DNA of 64,000 nt from JADFQT01 sp965216025 (lineage in GTDB: Bacteria > Chloroflexota > Dehalococcoidia > Lucifugimonadales > UBA3495): NCBI GenBank assembly GCA_965216025.1, contig CBDCEX010000014.1:248001-312000 (forward strand). Direction: 5' to 3'. How positions within the stretch are numbered: the first letter of the stretch is position 1; each line of letters begins with the position of its first letter. The notes beneath the pieces are model-generated. The model had not been told where the DNA came from. It saw only the letters and a program-made list of their open reading frames with translations, and made no database searches. The translations under genes and the position numbers were made by a program. Below, in pieces: positions 8,969 through 19,878 of this stretch.

Positions 8969-9175
8969 GTGCAGCTCAGACAAGGAACCAAGTTAACTAT
9001 TACCTCCGGTAGATACCTAGGGCGAAGGGGATACCTCCATACCCACGTCCACACGCCTACTACGTGGCCCCAGGTGCTGCACCACTACTACAGGATTAGC
9101 CTGGTTGCTAGGGAAGGATTGGATGCCAGGGAGTCCGTTCTAGTGCCGTGCCACCAGGTTAGGGTTGGATGGTGA
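8969..9175 (+). CDS. Small hypothetical protein, doubtful
   Basis: A 68-codon frame that I do not recognise. The start of its translation (GTKLTITSGRYLGRRGYL) faintly resembles KOW-type sequence, but no ribosome binding site is evident and the surrounding DNA is gene-poor. It may be a chance frame. Confidence 0.2.
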   Translation: MQLRQGTKLTITSGRYLGRRGYLHTHVHTPTTWPQVLHHYYRISLVAREGLDARESVLVPCHQVRVGW

Positions 9176-9395
9176 GGACTGAATGGTGGGTGGGCAGCCG
9201 GTTCGTAGCTAAACCCTCGGGTCCCATAGGTCGCCTCACCTCAAGAAACCGCAGTACGGGCGGCTCAGCGTGATGAATACTCGGGGTTGACCGGCGAGTT
9301 CGTACCTCCGCTGGCGGTGCAGGCTCTTGAACGCCCGCGCCGATGGTACCCTCTCGTTTTGAACCAGCCGAATACCACTAAGCTGTCTCGCCGAC

Positions 9396-9660
9396 TTGTA
9401 CCACGTGCCCAACTTTCCCACTTTTGAGGGAGCAGTACAGTCCATCGATGTTGGGCTGGCCCAACAACTCCTAGTCGAGGCTGGGTTTTCCGCTGGGTTC
9501 ACCGGCTTGTGCATTAGCGCAGTCGATGCTGAGAACATTGGAATCGCCAACGCCATGGTTTTACAGCTGGCGGCTGTTGGGATAGAAGCTACCGTCAATG
9601 GCCCGTTGTGCACGGCTGGCCGTTTGTCTGTCGTTGACCTAGAAGATTTTGTCGATGTTG
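9396..9660 (+). pseudogene. Solute-binding-protein-like fragment
   Basis: The frame encodes LAQQLLVEAGFSAGF followed by VLQLAAVGIEATVNG, which resembles the lobe-2 region of family 5 solute-binding proteins (AKQLLAEAGY...QLAAIGIKVE). It lacks any signal peptide or start region, and it runs in frame into the Ig-like repeats of the RHS gene. It is probably a fragment fused to that gene by rearrangement. The similarity is short, so this is a tentative call. Confidence 0.4.
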
Positions 9661-9674
9661 TTATTTCGCTTCCC

Positions 9675-10155
9675 CAGGTCAGCATAACGTCCCCTGCCAA
9701 CTTGAGTCTGTTCAACACGAGTCCGATAAGCGTCACGGGTACAGTAAGCGAATCTGTAGTAGCGGTTGAGGTTAACGGAATCCCAGCCACCTTAGGCCCA
9801 GGGACGTTCGTGGCAGAGGTACCTCTGGTAGAAGGGACCAACACCATAACCGCTGTCGCCCGCGACGCCGCCGGCAATGTTGCTACCGACAGCATCCAGG
9901 TGGACCTGGTCACCATTGTGCTTCCTCAGGTCAGCATAGGGTCCCCGGCTAACTTGAGTCTGTTCAACACGAGCCCGATAAGCGTCTCGGGTACGGTAAG
10001 CGAATCTGCAGTAGCGGTTGAAGTTAACGGGATTTCAGCGACATTGGGCCCAGGGACGTTCGCGGCAGAGGTACCTCTGGTAGAAGGGACCAACACCATT
10101 ACCGCTGCCGCCCGCGACGCCGAGGGCAATGTTGGTACCGACAGCATCCAGGTGG
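9675..10155 (+). repeat. Two tandem 252-bp repeats coding Ig-like domains
   Basis: The segment starting CAGGTCAGCATA at 9675 is repeated from 9927 with high identity, giving two 84-residue Ig-like domains (SPANLSLFNTSPISV...VPLVEGTNTITA.ARDA.GNV). Such domains commonly precede YD repeats in RHS proteins. The high similarity suggests a recent duplication before the gene decayed. Confidence 0.85.
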
Positions 10156-10175
10156 CCCTGGGTACCCCTGGGTAC
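10156..10175 (+). repeat. 10-bp tandem duplication causing a frameshift
   Basis: CCCTGGGTAC occurs twice in immediate succession. Removing one copy restores the frame from DSIQVALG directly into TIMASAVDPG, so this is a slippage duplication that inactivated the RHS gene. It is not a homopolymer error. Confidence 0.9.
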
Positions 10176-11889
10176 CATTATGGCCTCCGCCGTCGACCCC
10201 GGCGTTGCCACCACCCTGGCATCCTCCACTGAATTCCTCTACTCGGGGGCGGACCCGGTCCAGACCGGGGTAGCTCCCGGTACCATCGAGCCCGTGCAGG
10301 TGGCGGTACTGCGCGGCAAGGTCAGTGACAGCAGCGGCGCGCCGCTTTCCGGTGTCATCATCACCGTGTTGAATCACCCCGAATTCGGCCAGACGCTGAG
10401 TCGAACCGACGGAATGTTTGACCTGGCGGTCAACGGCGGCGGGCCGCTTACCGTCAACTACGCTAAGGAGGGCTTCTTGCCCGTCCAACGGCAGCTAGAT
10501 GTGCCCTGGCAGGACTACACTTTCCTGCCGGATGTCGTCCTGATCCAGGTGGACTCCCAGGTCACCACAGTGGACCTTAGCGCCGCGGTCCCGGTACAAG
10601 TGGCTCAGGGGAACGTGGTCACCGATGACGATGGCACGCGCCAGACGACCCTTCTTTTCCCCCAGGGGACTACCGCCGAGATGGTGATGCCCGACGGCAG
10701 CACCCAGCCCATCAGCACGCTCAATGTTCGCGCCACCGAGTATACGGTGGGTGAGAACGGCCCACAGGCCATGCCGGCCGAATTACCACCTACCAGCGGC
10801 TACACCTATGCCGTGGAGTTCACCGTGGACGAGGCCATGGCCGCCGGGGCGACGGACGTCCGCTTCGACCAGCCCTTGTCCTTCTATCTGGAGAACTTCC
10901 TGGACTTCCCGGTAGGCGGCATTGTGCCGGTGGGGTTCTATGACCGGCAGCAGGGGCAATGGATCCCCTCCGAAAACGGGCTTATCATCGAGGTGGTAGC
11001 CATCACCGGCGGCCTGGCGGACCTCGACCTTGACGGGGATGGCTTGGCCGACGACGCAGCTGCCCTGGCGGCCCTGGGCATCACCGACGCCGAGCGAGAG
11101 GAACTGGCAACCCTCTACACACCCGGCCAGAGCCTATGGCGGGTGCCCATCACTCACTTCACGCCCTGGGACTGCAACTGGCCCCAAGGGCCTGGACCGA
11201 ATGATAGACCCCCCAATCAACCGCGGCCCAGGGGAGGGATCGACGACAATCGCCCAGACGACGACTGCCTGGGCCCCGCCGGCTCGGTCATCGGCTGCCA
11301 GAATCAGACGCTGGGCGAGAGCATTCCTGTCAACGGCACGCCCTTCGCACTGAACTACATCAGCGACAGCGTGCCCGGGCGCAAGGAGGCCTACACCCTG
11401 GAAATTCCACTCAGCGGCGATGACATGCCCCCCAGCGCGAGGCGCATCGAGCTGGAGATTTTCGTGGCCGGCCAGAACCTCACTCAGATCTTCCCGTCCC
11501 TGCCCAATCAGACCCATACCTTCACCTGGGACGGCCTGGATGCCTACGTCCGCACTGTCCATGGGTCACAGCCGGTGACCGTGCGAATTGGTTATGTCTA
11601 TGGTCTTGTCTACCTGCAGCCGAGCGCGTTCGGTGAGGCCTTCGCCCGCTTCTCAAGCAGCAGCGGGGGCGAGGGGGTCGGAGGGGCGTCATCGTGGGGA
11701 ACCAAGCCCGCCAGGAAGTCACCAGCTGGCAGGACTGGAAGGCGTCGATCGGCACCCGGGACGTTCGCGGTCTGGGGCTTGGCTCCTGGACCCTCAGCAT
11801 GCACCACGTCTATGACCCGCTGGGCCGCGTGCTCTATCGGGGCGATGGTCGGCAGCGCAGCGCCTCACAATTAGAAAGAATACTTGTCA

Positions 11890-12960
11890 CGGTAGCTGGA
11901 ACGGGTGAATTTGGCGGCTGTCTAACCACCCTGTACCCAAGTGGCTGCTCCGGCGATGATGGCGGCCCGGCCACCCAGGCCCAACTCGCAAACCCCGACG
12001 GAGTTGCCATCTCCCCAGACGGCACGTTGTATATTGCGGAGAGCTCCGGTAACGGTAACCGTATCCGCCGGGTGGATCCGGAAGGAAACATCACCACCCT
12101 GGCCGGCACCGGCGCTGATTGCCGCCCCCCGACGGATCCCTGTGGCGATGGCGGCCCGGTAACGGATGCCAAGTTGTATTTTCCCTACGCCGTCGCCGTG
12201 CACCCGGACGGCAGCATTTACATTGCCGACAATGGGAGCAAGCGCATCCGCCGCGTGGGGCCGGAAGGAAACATCACCACCGTGGCCGGCACCGGTGGTG
12301 ATTGCCACCCCTTAACGGATCCCTGTGGCGACGGCGGCCCGGCTAACCAGGCGCCGCTTGGTACTCTCATTGCCGTCGCTGTGCACCCGGACGGCAGCAT
12401 TTACATCGCGGCTGGCCGCCGCATCCGCCGCGTGGGGCCGGACGGCATCATCACCACCGTGGCGGGTAATGGGGGCGGATGCAATAGTGGAGATTCCTGC
12501 GGCGACGGCGGACCGGCCACCGCGGCGGAGGTGAACGCAGTTGGCCTTGCCCTGGGGCCCGATGGCGCCTTATTTATCGCGGACTTCTTCCCCAGTAGTC
12601 GCATCCGCCGGGTGGGTCCGGACGGCATCATCAGCACGGTGGCCGGTGGTGGTCTTGCTGTTGGGGACGGGGGACCGGCCACTGCAGCAAAAATCAAACG
12701 CCCTATCCGCGTCGCCGTGGGGCCGGACGGCAGCATCTACATCGCCGACTGGGGCAGTCACCGCATCCGGCTGGTGAGGCCGGATGGCATCATCACCACA
12801 GTGGCGAGGACTGCTGATACGGGTGGCTCCAGCGGTGAGGGGGGCGGCAACCGGGGCGCAGCTTTTAAGACCCACCGGCCTTACCGTGGGACCAGACGGC
12901 AGCCTGTATGTCGCGGACGAGCAAAATCAACGCATCCGAAGAGTAGGACCACCCCTGCCG
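11890..12960 (+). other. NHL-repeat segment of the RHS pseudogene
   Basis: Six or so consecutive repeats follow the pattern GDGGPATxAxLxxPxGVAVxPDGSIYIADxxxxRIRRVxPDGxITTVAGTG, the NHL beta-propeller blade form seen in teneurins and bacterial YD proteins. The blades should close into a propeller ahead of the YD cocoon. One extra G in the run at 12839-12844 shifts the frame in the last blade. The repeats also give the DNA an internal periodicity. Confidence 0.88.
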
Positions 12961-14779
12961 GGTTTTTCGGCCGGCGAAATCACCATTGTCTCCGAGGATG
13001 GCAGCGAATTATACCGGTTCGACGGCCAAGGCCAGCACCTGCGCACGCTGCATGCGCTTACGGGCGCGACCCTATTCTCCTTCTCTTACGACAGCGAAGG
13101 ACGTTTGACGACGGTGACGGACGGCGACGGGAATGTGACGAGCATCGAGCGCGATGGCGGTGGCACCCTGACTGGGATTGTCGCTCCCTTCGGCCAGCGC
13201 ACCCAACTGGCGCTGGACGCCAACGGCTACCTGGCCAGCATCACCAACCTGGCTGGCGATATCCACGCCCTCACCTACCACGGCGACGGAGGCCTTCCTG
13301 CCACCTTCACCGACCCTCGCGGCAACCTGTCCCAAATGACTTACGACGGTCTGGGCCGGTTGACTCGAGACGAGGACTCCGCCGGCGGCTTCTTCGACCT
13401 GGCCCGCACCGAGCTGGCAGGGGTACGAGGTGGCCCTGACCAGCGCGGAGGGCCGAACCACCACCTACCGGGTGGAGCGCCCCAGTGGCGAGATACGCCG
13501 GCGGCGCACGTACCCCACCGGCGCCCAGGCTGAGCTCCTGATCGGCACAGACGGCAGACGGACGTTAACCTATCCCGATGGGACGGTGGCCACGCTGGAG
13601 TTGGGCCAAGACCCGCGCTGGGGTATGCTGGCGCCCGTGGCTACTACCCAGACTGTGACCACCCCGGGCGGGCGGGCACCCTCACGGCGGAGCGCACGGT
13701 GCAGCTGGCGGATCCTGACGATATCTTCAGCCTGATTACGCAGACCGACACGGTGACTTCCAACGGACGCCCCTACACCAACACCTACGACGCCGGCCTG
13801 AGACAGTTCAGCAGGCGAAGTCCGGCTGGGCGGGAGATGGTCTCCACCATCGATGAGCTCGGTCGAGTCCGTTCCGTGCAGCTCGACCCGGCCTTGGCGC
13901 CGGTTACCTACGCCTACGACGTCCAGGGGCGCCCTACCGAGATCGCCCAAGGCACCCAGCGGTGGAACTACACCTACGATGCCCTGAGCCGGCCCATCAC
14001 TCGCACCGATGCGGCCGAGAATAAGCTACAGTTTGCCTACGATGACGCCGACCGGCTCACCCAAGTCACTCTGGCGAGCGGGCGGACCTACAACTACTCC
14101 TACGACGTTAACGGCAACATCGTACAGATAATCATGCCGAGTAACGCGGTACACGATCTGGGGTACACCAGCCTCAACCTGGATGCGGGCTACACGCCGC
14201 CGGACAACGCGTCGTTGTCCCGGAGCTATAACCTCGATCGGCAGTGGACAAGTACCCTAATCCCCAGCGGGCGCACCGTCAACAGCGGCTACGACAGCGC
14301 CGGGCGTCCCACAGGTCTAAGCTACCCGGAGGCGGCCACGTCCTACACTTACGCCGATACGACCGACCGAGCCTCAGAACTCCTCCGCAACCCAACCGGC
14401 GCCGGCACCGCCCAGAGCATCGGCTTCAGCTACGAGGGGAACCTGGTCACCGAGATGATCTGGAGTGGGGGGGCCCAGGGCATCTTCACCTATACCTGGG
14501 ACGACAATTTTTTCCTGGCCGGCCTGGAGCTTGCCAGCGGGGCCGACACGGTCACCGTTCCGTTCTCCCGGGATCTCGATGGAGCCATCACCGGCAACGC
14601 TCCCTTTGCCGTCACCCGCGACGGGCCCCTCAGGCTCCCCAGCGGCATCGGGGACGGTGCCCTCGCCATCACCTACGCCTACGACTCCCTGGGACGGGTG
14701 GCCAGCCGCACCCATACCGTGGACGGCCAAGAAGCTTATCAGGTTGGGTTCACCTATGACAACCTGGGACGCATCGGCC

Positions 14780-16052
14780 CAGGGCCTTTTCATTCTCCTG
14801 CCTGGTAGGTAAAGCCCATCATGTCGAAAGCTTCGCTGAGATGGGCATTGTGGCGGCGTAGGGCAGCGGCTACGTTGGAATGCCCAGCCCGACGTACCAA
14901 GCTGATGACCAGGTTCCGCAGGCCCGCCAGAACCTGAGGGGCGGCCCCAGTGCGCACCTGAGAGCGGTCCTCGTCGAAGGTCACATCCCGTACCCAGTGG
15001 AGGCGGTTCTCGATGCCCCAGTGCCCACGGGAAAGGCTCAACAATCGCCTGGCATCGGCATCAGTGGCTGGGAGACTGCTAATTGCATAGCTCACAGCCA
15101 CCTGTTTCTTGCCCTTCACGACCCGCTGGCGCTCTAGCCGACACACCTGTTGCAGATGCGGCCACGCTTCCCCGACCGTCCCAGCGCTGCCCACGTAGCC
15201 ATTTAGCTCTGGGTCGGCCAAGGCCCACAACTCTCGCCGCTCCAGCCGCCCATGACGCCGCTTTACTGGAGCATCGGCCCAGACCGTCAGCTTGGCCCCG
15301 CGTGCTCGCCACTCCGCTGCTAGCCAGGGAGGTACGGTTGGGCCACCAGCCCTCTCAGTTCCTAGCAGGGGAAAAAGCCACCTCCAGGTCTCGGCGCAAG
15401 GTGGGCTGATTCTCTTTAACTGGCAGCAGATACTCTCCGCCGCCTGCCACAATCTGCTCACAGACTTTCCGTTGGGTCAGTAAGGCATCAGCCACTACTA
15501 CCCGACCCTTCAGGGGTACCTGGCCCAATACTTCTTTGACCGCCGCCAATTCTTCCCCTTTGCCCGGCGCAGCTACCTGCGCCAGCACTGCCCCAGCGCG
15601 GCTAGCGTAGGCCGACACCAGATGGACCCCGGGTATCTCTTGGCCGTGGACCCCTCGCAAGGTTTTCCCGTCCAGGGACAGGGGGTCATCCGCCTCTACC
15701 CCGCTATTTGCCAGCCAGTTGCCGACTTCTGCCTCAAAGGCCGCCACGTCCAGGCCCTTGAACACCCGGTGGAGGGTGGCCACGCAGGGTGTCTTCTCCT
15801 GGCTGAACCCCAAAAGCTGCGCCGTAGCACCCCCTTGGTCCCGCCCCCATTGAGCTATGGCGTATAAGCTGCGGGCGCCGCACAGCATGGCACAGGTGGC
15901 CAAGGCCAGGATCGCCCCCAAAGAGTGGCGTCGCCCTTGGCTACTCCGGAAGTCAGGCACCAAATCCAGCGTTTCTCTCAAAGTCATCATCCTCCCCTCC
16001 CGCTTAAACTGGTAATAATTTTATACTATTTTGAGAAAATGAAAAGGCCCTG
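14780..16052 (-). mobile_element. ISAs1-family insertion sequence
   Basis: A complete 1273-bp element. Its ends are 18-base inverted repeats with one mismatch (CAGGGCCTTTTCATTCTC at the left; the right end reads CAGGGCCTTTTCATTTTC on the minus strand). A perfect 10-bp target duplication, CGCATCGGCC, flanks it at 14770-14779 and 16053-16062. Removing the element and one duplicate restores the RHS frame (DNLGRIG then QKIETIAG), so the insertion is precise and followed from transposition, not assembly. The transposase is on the minus strand. Confidence 0.95.
14790..15990 (-). pseudogene. ISAs1 transposase, frameshifted
   Basis: This is an ISAs1-type DDE transposase (H-repeat-associated family). 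It starts MMTLRETLDLVPDFRS at 15990 and reads down to a stop at 14790. Catalytic residues can be placed in SLDGKTLRG (D), VVVADALLTQ (D) and HWGIENRLHWVRDV (E). The frame breaks near 15365-15375 at a T5-C4 run: one extra T ends the first frame at 15355, and the second frame carries on from there. ISAs1 transposases are normally a single frame of about 370-400 residues, so this copy is probably inactive unless it uses an unusual +1 shift. A 97-bp piece of this gene also occurs at 35572-35668. Confidence 0.88.
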
Positions 16053-16878
16053 CGCATCGGCCAGAAGATAGAGACGATAGCCGGAACCACTCACACCTAC
16101 GACTGCGCCTACGACGTCGACGGTCAGCTCACCGAGGTGCAGCGAGATGGGGCAGTGGTGGAGGACTACAGCTACGACCTAAACGGGAACGGGAACCGTA
16201 CCAGCACCTTTTCAGCCACCGCCAGCTACGACACCCAGGACAGACTCACCGAGCTTGGCGGCGTTACCTACACCTTCGACGCCGATGGCTTCCTGACCCA
16301 GCGGGGGTCCGACACTTTCACCTACAGCGCCCGCGGTGAGCTGCTCTCGGCCTCGGTGGACGGCCAGACCATCACCTACACCTACGATGGCCTGAGCCGG
16401 CGAGTGGGGCGCACTGACACCTCGGGGACGCACCAATACCTCTACGGCAACCCCGGCAACCCCTTCCAGGTAACCGCTGTCCGCGAACCCGCCGGCACCC
16501 TGCACCACCTATTACTACGACGAGGCCGGACTGCTCTTCGCCTTGTTCAGGGGCGACCCCTGGGATTACGTGGCCAGCGACCAGGTGGGCACCCCCCGGG
16601 CCGTAACCGATGCTACCGGAACCGTGGTCAAGGTCCTAGAGTACGATAGCTTCGGTGTCAAGGCCGCCGACAGCAACCCCGCCTTTGACCTTTCTGTCGG
16701 TTATGCCGGTGGGCTGGAGGACTCAGCCACCGGGCTTGTGCGCTTCGGGTTCCGGGACTACGCCGCCGCTGCCGGGCGCTGGACGGCCCGGGATCCGATT
16801 CTGTTCGCCGGTGGCCAGGGGAACCTGTACGTTTACGTAGGCAACAACCCGGTGAGCCTGGTCGACCCAACCGGCCTG

Positions 16879-17274
16879 TTCTGTATAGGCGGCTCTGCCT
16901 ACGCGGGGGCTGGTGCCGGCTTTAAGCTGTGCTTTGAAGAAAAGGGTGTGTCCGTTTGCGCTGAGGTCGGCTTTGGAGTTGGTGGGGGTACTGACGTGGA
17001 CCCGTTTAGCGGGATCGACCGCAACTCGGAGACGGTAGGAGCAGAGGCGACGGTCTCCGCAGCGAACACCGCCTTTGGCTTCGAGGCAAAGCTGGATGAC
17101 TGTGGGAGAGTAACAGGGGGGCCTAAATGCAGCTTTTTTAAGGGGTTCTCATGCACCGGAAAGAAGGGGTTCGATTTGGAGGGGGCAGAGCCGCTCGAGG
17201 TTCTCATAGGAGCGGCAAAGGCCAAAGTGGAGGCCAAGATCTATGCTGAAGTTTGTCGCAACGCCAAGTGGTAG
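16879..17274 (+). other. RHS C-terminal tip, unidentified
   Basis: About 130 residues follow the RHS core's closing DPTG motif, in the place where RHS proteins carry their variable C-terminal domain. It is glycine-rich at first (SAYAGAGAGFKLCFEE) and holds several cysteines. I do not recognise it as a known toxin family. No immunity-like gene follows. The frame is intact from about 16515 to the stop. Confidence 0.6.
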
Positions 17275-17682
17275 GCGCGGTCTGGAAGGAGGTATGAAGG
17301 AAAACGAGCGCGAAAAGGGGTCGGGAGCTGGCCTGGGAGCGGATTGGCAAGGTGGTGACGGCGACGGTGGACAGCGCCGGTAACGAAGCGGACAGCGGCA
17401 GTAGCCACCAACCTGGTCCCAGGAGACTCTACAGTTTTAGAGACGTCGACCGTTTTGTAACCGTTGAATGGTCTCCATAAATTCAGTAGACCCTGGGAAA
17501 ATTCGGTGAAAAACATCGCCTTAGACCGTTGAAATGGGTTCGCCAACAGTATCCGGTGCTGTATTTAGTCGAGCATAAATAAAGGACCCTTATTTGCTCT
17601 CGTGCAACGCCTTTAGGGTGAGCGGACAGCACCCTGGTTAGCGCTAGCGCAGAGGTGAGTGGACAACTACGCCCCGCCGACA
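17275..17682. other. Intergenic after the RHS gene
   Basis: No convincing gene. The first 120 bases after the RHS stop still show a translated trace of RHS-like or Ig-like sequence (TATVDSAGNEA in one frame), suggesting leftover repeat DNA. The last part precedes the stop of the minus-strand gene at 17683, so it is a convergent 3' region. Confidence 0.4.
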
Positions 17683-19071
17683 TTAACGTAACGGCCTGGC
17701 GGTCAAGCTGACCTGTACGTCCACGTCATCACTCAGGGTGAGGACAATTACGGCTGTAGGCCGGTCCAACCCCAGGTCGTCCCAAGCGAATTTGGTCCGG
17801 CCCTCGATACTGATCAACTCACCTTTGTCCTGGACCGTGACGTCGAATCTGAGGGGGTAATCCGCTCCTCGGATGTTGAGCACACCGGTTATTTGTGCTT
17901 CGACCACCTCGCCATCGGCTGAGCCCCCCGGCAGGATACCCAAGTCCTGCAGGGTAAAAACTGCTTTCGGATGGTCCGGAAACATGCTCCCTCGGACGTA
18001 GCGGTCGCGCAGCCGCTGGTCGCTCCTTAGTTGGTGCAGGTCGATGTTCACCACCGACGGGCGGCCATCGAGGTGTATTTCTCCCTCCAGCGCGGTGGTT
18101 CGCATCTCCACTGGGTGGGACGTTGGAAGCAGAGCTAGCTGCTCTCGTACTAGGAATCTAGCCTCGGAGGTTTCGGAGACGAGGAAGGTTACTCCTTCGT
18201 AGGAGCCGGCCTGCCGCTCTGCGTCAAAGGCGGGTGTTGGTCCCGGAGTGGCAGCGCTCCCGCCTTCCGAGGCTGGACCTTGACCTTGAGGTCCGCCCCG
18301 GCCTCCTCCCCTACGTCCGGCAGCCATCAGGTCTCCCAGATCCGGAGTGATCAACACCGACTGGGCAACGATACTACCATCAGCGCCCTCGCTGCCGATA
18401 ACCGTAACCAGTTGGCCTAGAGACAGTCCATCCATCGAAGCCGCAGTGGGCAGTTGGAAGGCAGTTTCCCCAGCGCTGATGGTAGCGGTGCGAGGACCCA
18501 GCTTGGTCGCGACCGTGATGCTGCTCTCGCTGATGGTCTCGATGGTCCCTACAATCGCGCGCATTGATCGGCCCACTTGGAAGTCTCCCTGGTCCAGAAA
18601 CAGACTCGTATTTTCCAGGGTGACGATAACCGATCTGGCGGCCAGACCGGCCTCGGTGCTTTGGCCCATGACGGTTACCCGCTGACCGATCAAAAGGTTT
18701 TCCAGTGAGCCGGCAGCGAACTCTTGGATGGTGGACTCGTCACTGAGAGTGACTGATATAGTGCCGTCCAAGGTAGCGACGGCAACCCTATTACGGTCAA
18801 CGCTTTCGACGACGCCGACCCGTACGACCGAGGGGTCGGTCGACGGAGCGCCTGTCGCCGCGCCGGTCTCCCCTGTAGCCGTCACTTCGGGAATCTCTGC
18901 GGCAACCAGTGTAGGCGCCTGTGGCTCGGATTCGACGGCTGCCCGAGTAGTTGTGGGTTCATCGGAGGTTCCACAAGAAATCAGGAAATGTGCCGCCAAT
19001 ACAGCCAACAATATTGCACAGCACTTCACGAGCCCGCCATTAGGAGCCGCGGTATTGATAACGCCTGTCAT
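17683..19071 (-). CDS. Lipoprotein with two DUF5666-like domains and a YceI-like domain
   Basis: This 462-residue protein has a lipoprotein signal (LAVLAAHFLISC, lipidated cysteine at about 33). Two DUF5666-like beta domains follow at about residues 84-150 and 170-245, each with the pattern GxVxSVxxxxVxVxTxxGxxxVxLxxxT. A glycine-rich linker (GRRGGGRGG) comes next, then a YceI-like domain from about 280 to the end (ALEGEIHLDGRP, FTLQDLGILPG). YceI-like lipocalin folds bind isoprenoid or lipid-like molecules; the role here is unknown. It may be exported and act near the MacAB-like pump encoded upstream on the same strand, although MFS and IS remnants lie between them. Confidence 0.75.
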   Translation of the reverse strand: MTGVINTAAPNGGLVKCCAILLAVLAAHFLISCGTSDEPTTTRAAVESEPQAPTLVAAEIPEVTATGETGAATGAPSTDPSVVRVGVVESVDRNRVAVATLDGTISVTLSDESTIQEFAAGSLENLLIGQRVTVMGQSTEAGLAARSVIVTLENTSLFLDQGDFQVGRSMRAIVGTIETISESSITVATKLGPRTATISAGETAFQLPTAASMDGLSLGQLVTVIGSEGADGSIVAQSVLITPDLGDLMAAGRRGGGRGGPQGQGPASEGGSAATPGPTPAFDAERQAGSYEGVTFLVSETSEARFLVREQLALLPTSHPVEMRTTALEGEIHLDGRPSVVNIDLHQLRSDQRLRDRYVRGSMFPDHPKAVFTLQDLGILPGGSADGEVVEAQITGVLNIRGADYPLRFDVTVQDKGELISIEGRTKFAWDDLGLDRPTAVIVLTLSDDVDVQVSLTARPLR

Positions 19072-19130
19072 TGACCCTCCCCTAATTCTTCCGACGCCAG
19101 GCCCTCCTGGACTCCTCCAGGCCTATTCCC

Positions 19131-19208
19131 GCCACTCGACTTCTTGTACAGAATATCGCAACTCCTCTCGGGCTCGCCTTGTGCGGGTTTCACCTTAGCT
19201 TCGGATAT
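19131..19208 (-). mobile_element. IS630-A end remnant
   Basis: Read on the minus strand, this contains AAGCTAAGGTGAAACC followed by a diverged copy of the IS630-A 5' leader (CGAGAGGAGTTGCGATATTCTGTA). It matches the leader of the complete copy at 42689-43918 with several differences. The transposase is absent, so this is a solo or truncated end. It lies between the YceI-type gene and the MFS remnant. Confidence 0.75.
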
Positions 19209-19289
19209 GCCTCCCATGGAGACCTCCTGACCCGAAAGACAGCCTACTACTACCAGCTACTGGCCTCACCTCGTTCCTATGATGGTCTG

Positions 19290-19776
19290 GTCCGGCGTGA
19301 GTGAACCGATTGCAGCCGCCATCGTAGGCGTCATGTCCTTCGTCACCCTATTTAACCCCTTCGTGGGGTGAATAGCTGATAAATGGTCCAAGCAAAAATA
19401 AGTGCATTTGCCATGATAACTGGCGCCCTGGCTTTGCTGATGTTACTGAGAAGCTCGGGCCACCTTTGGCAGGTGGCCATTTTCGCGATTCTGCTGGGCG
19501 CCTCGGAGACCGCTAATCCCCTGGCCTGGGCCATCATGGGTGACTTCTTTGGCCGCACAAGCTCTACGCTACCCTGCGTGGATGGCAGCACCTGCCAGAC
19601 CAGCTCATGTCCATGTGGAGCCCAGTGTGGGTATCTTCGACCACTCAGGTAGCTACTACTGGGCGCTGATCCCATTAATGATTGTGTATGCGCTGTCTGC
19701 CTTCTACTGGACCATCCCCAAGCCCCAAACTCCGGCCAGGTGTCAAGTTCGCCAAGGCACAGCCGCTGACCGATAA
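19290..19776 (+). pseudogene. MFS transporter remnant
   Basis: Fragments in more than one frame resemble a major-facilitator transporter: SFVTLFNPFVG..IADKWSKQKI (the loop 2-3 region), then AFAMITGALALLMLLRSSG and AIMGDFFGR. Farther on, a hydrophobic segment reads SYYWALIPLMIVYALSAFYW. The helices are not in one continuous frame and no start is present. It lies on the plus strand between minus-strand genes, so it is likely debris from another location. Confidence 0.65.
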
Positions 19777-19878
19777 TGCCGTGGCTGAAGCAGGGCACCC
19801 TGTCCACGGCCATGGCGGCCAGCCAGGGGAATCCCTGTCCCAACGACATATGGGTGAGCAATTTACCTCACCGCACTT

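Larger units (their letters stand above)
9661..17274 (+). pseudogene. Giant RHS/YD-repeat protein with NHL repeats, broken by frameshifts and an ISAs1 insertion
   Basis: Joined across lesions, this encodes roughly 2,100 residues with a teneurin-like order. Two tandem Ig-like domains lie at 9672-10155. A carboxypeptidase-regulatory-like domain follows (GKVSDSSGAPLSGVIITVLN, about 10310-10500), then a long beta-rich region. NHL repeats span about 11890-12960, YD repeats about 13060-16750, and the RHS core (GRWTARDPILF...NNPVSLVDPTG) about 16770-16878. A variable C-terminal tip ends at 17274. RHS proteins form a beta-cocoon shell around a C-terminal payload and are usually surface-exposed or secreted. 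Reading frame is lost at 10156-10175 (10-bp duplication), about 11683-11686, 12839-12844, 13420-13423, about 13665-13680 and about 16503-16510. ISAs1 splits the core at 14780-16052. It cannot be expressed as one protein. Confidence 0.9.
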
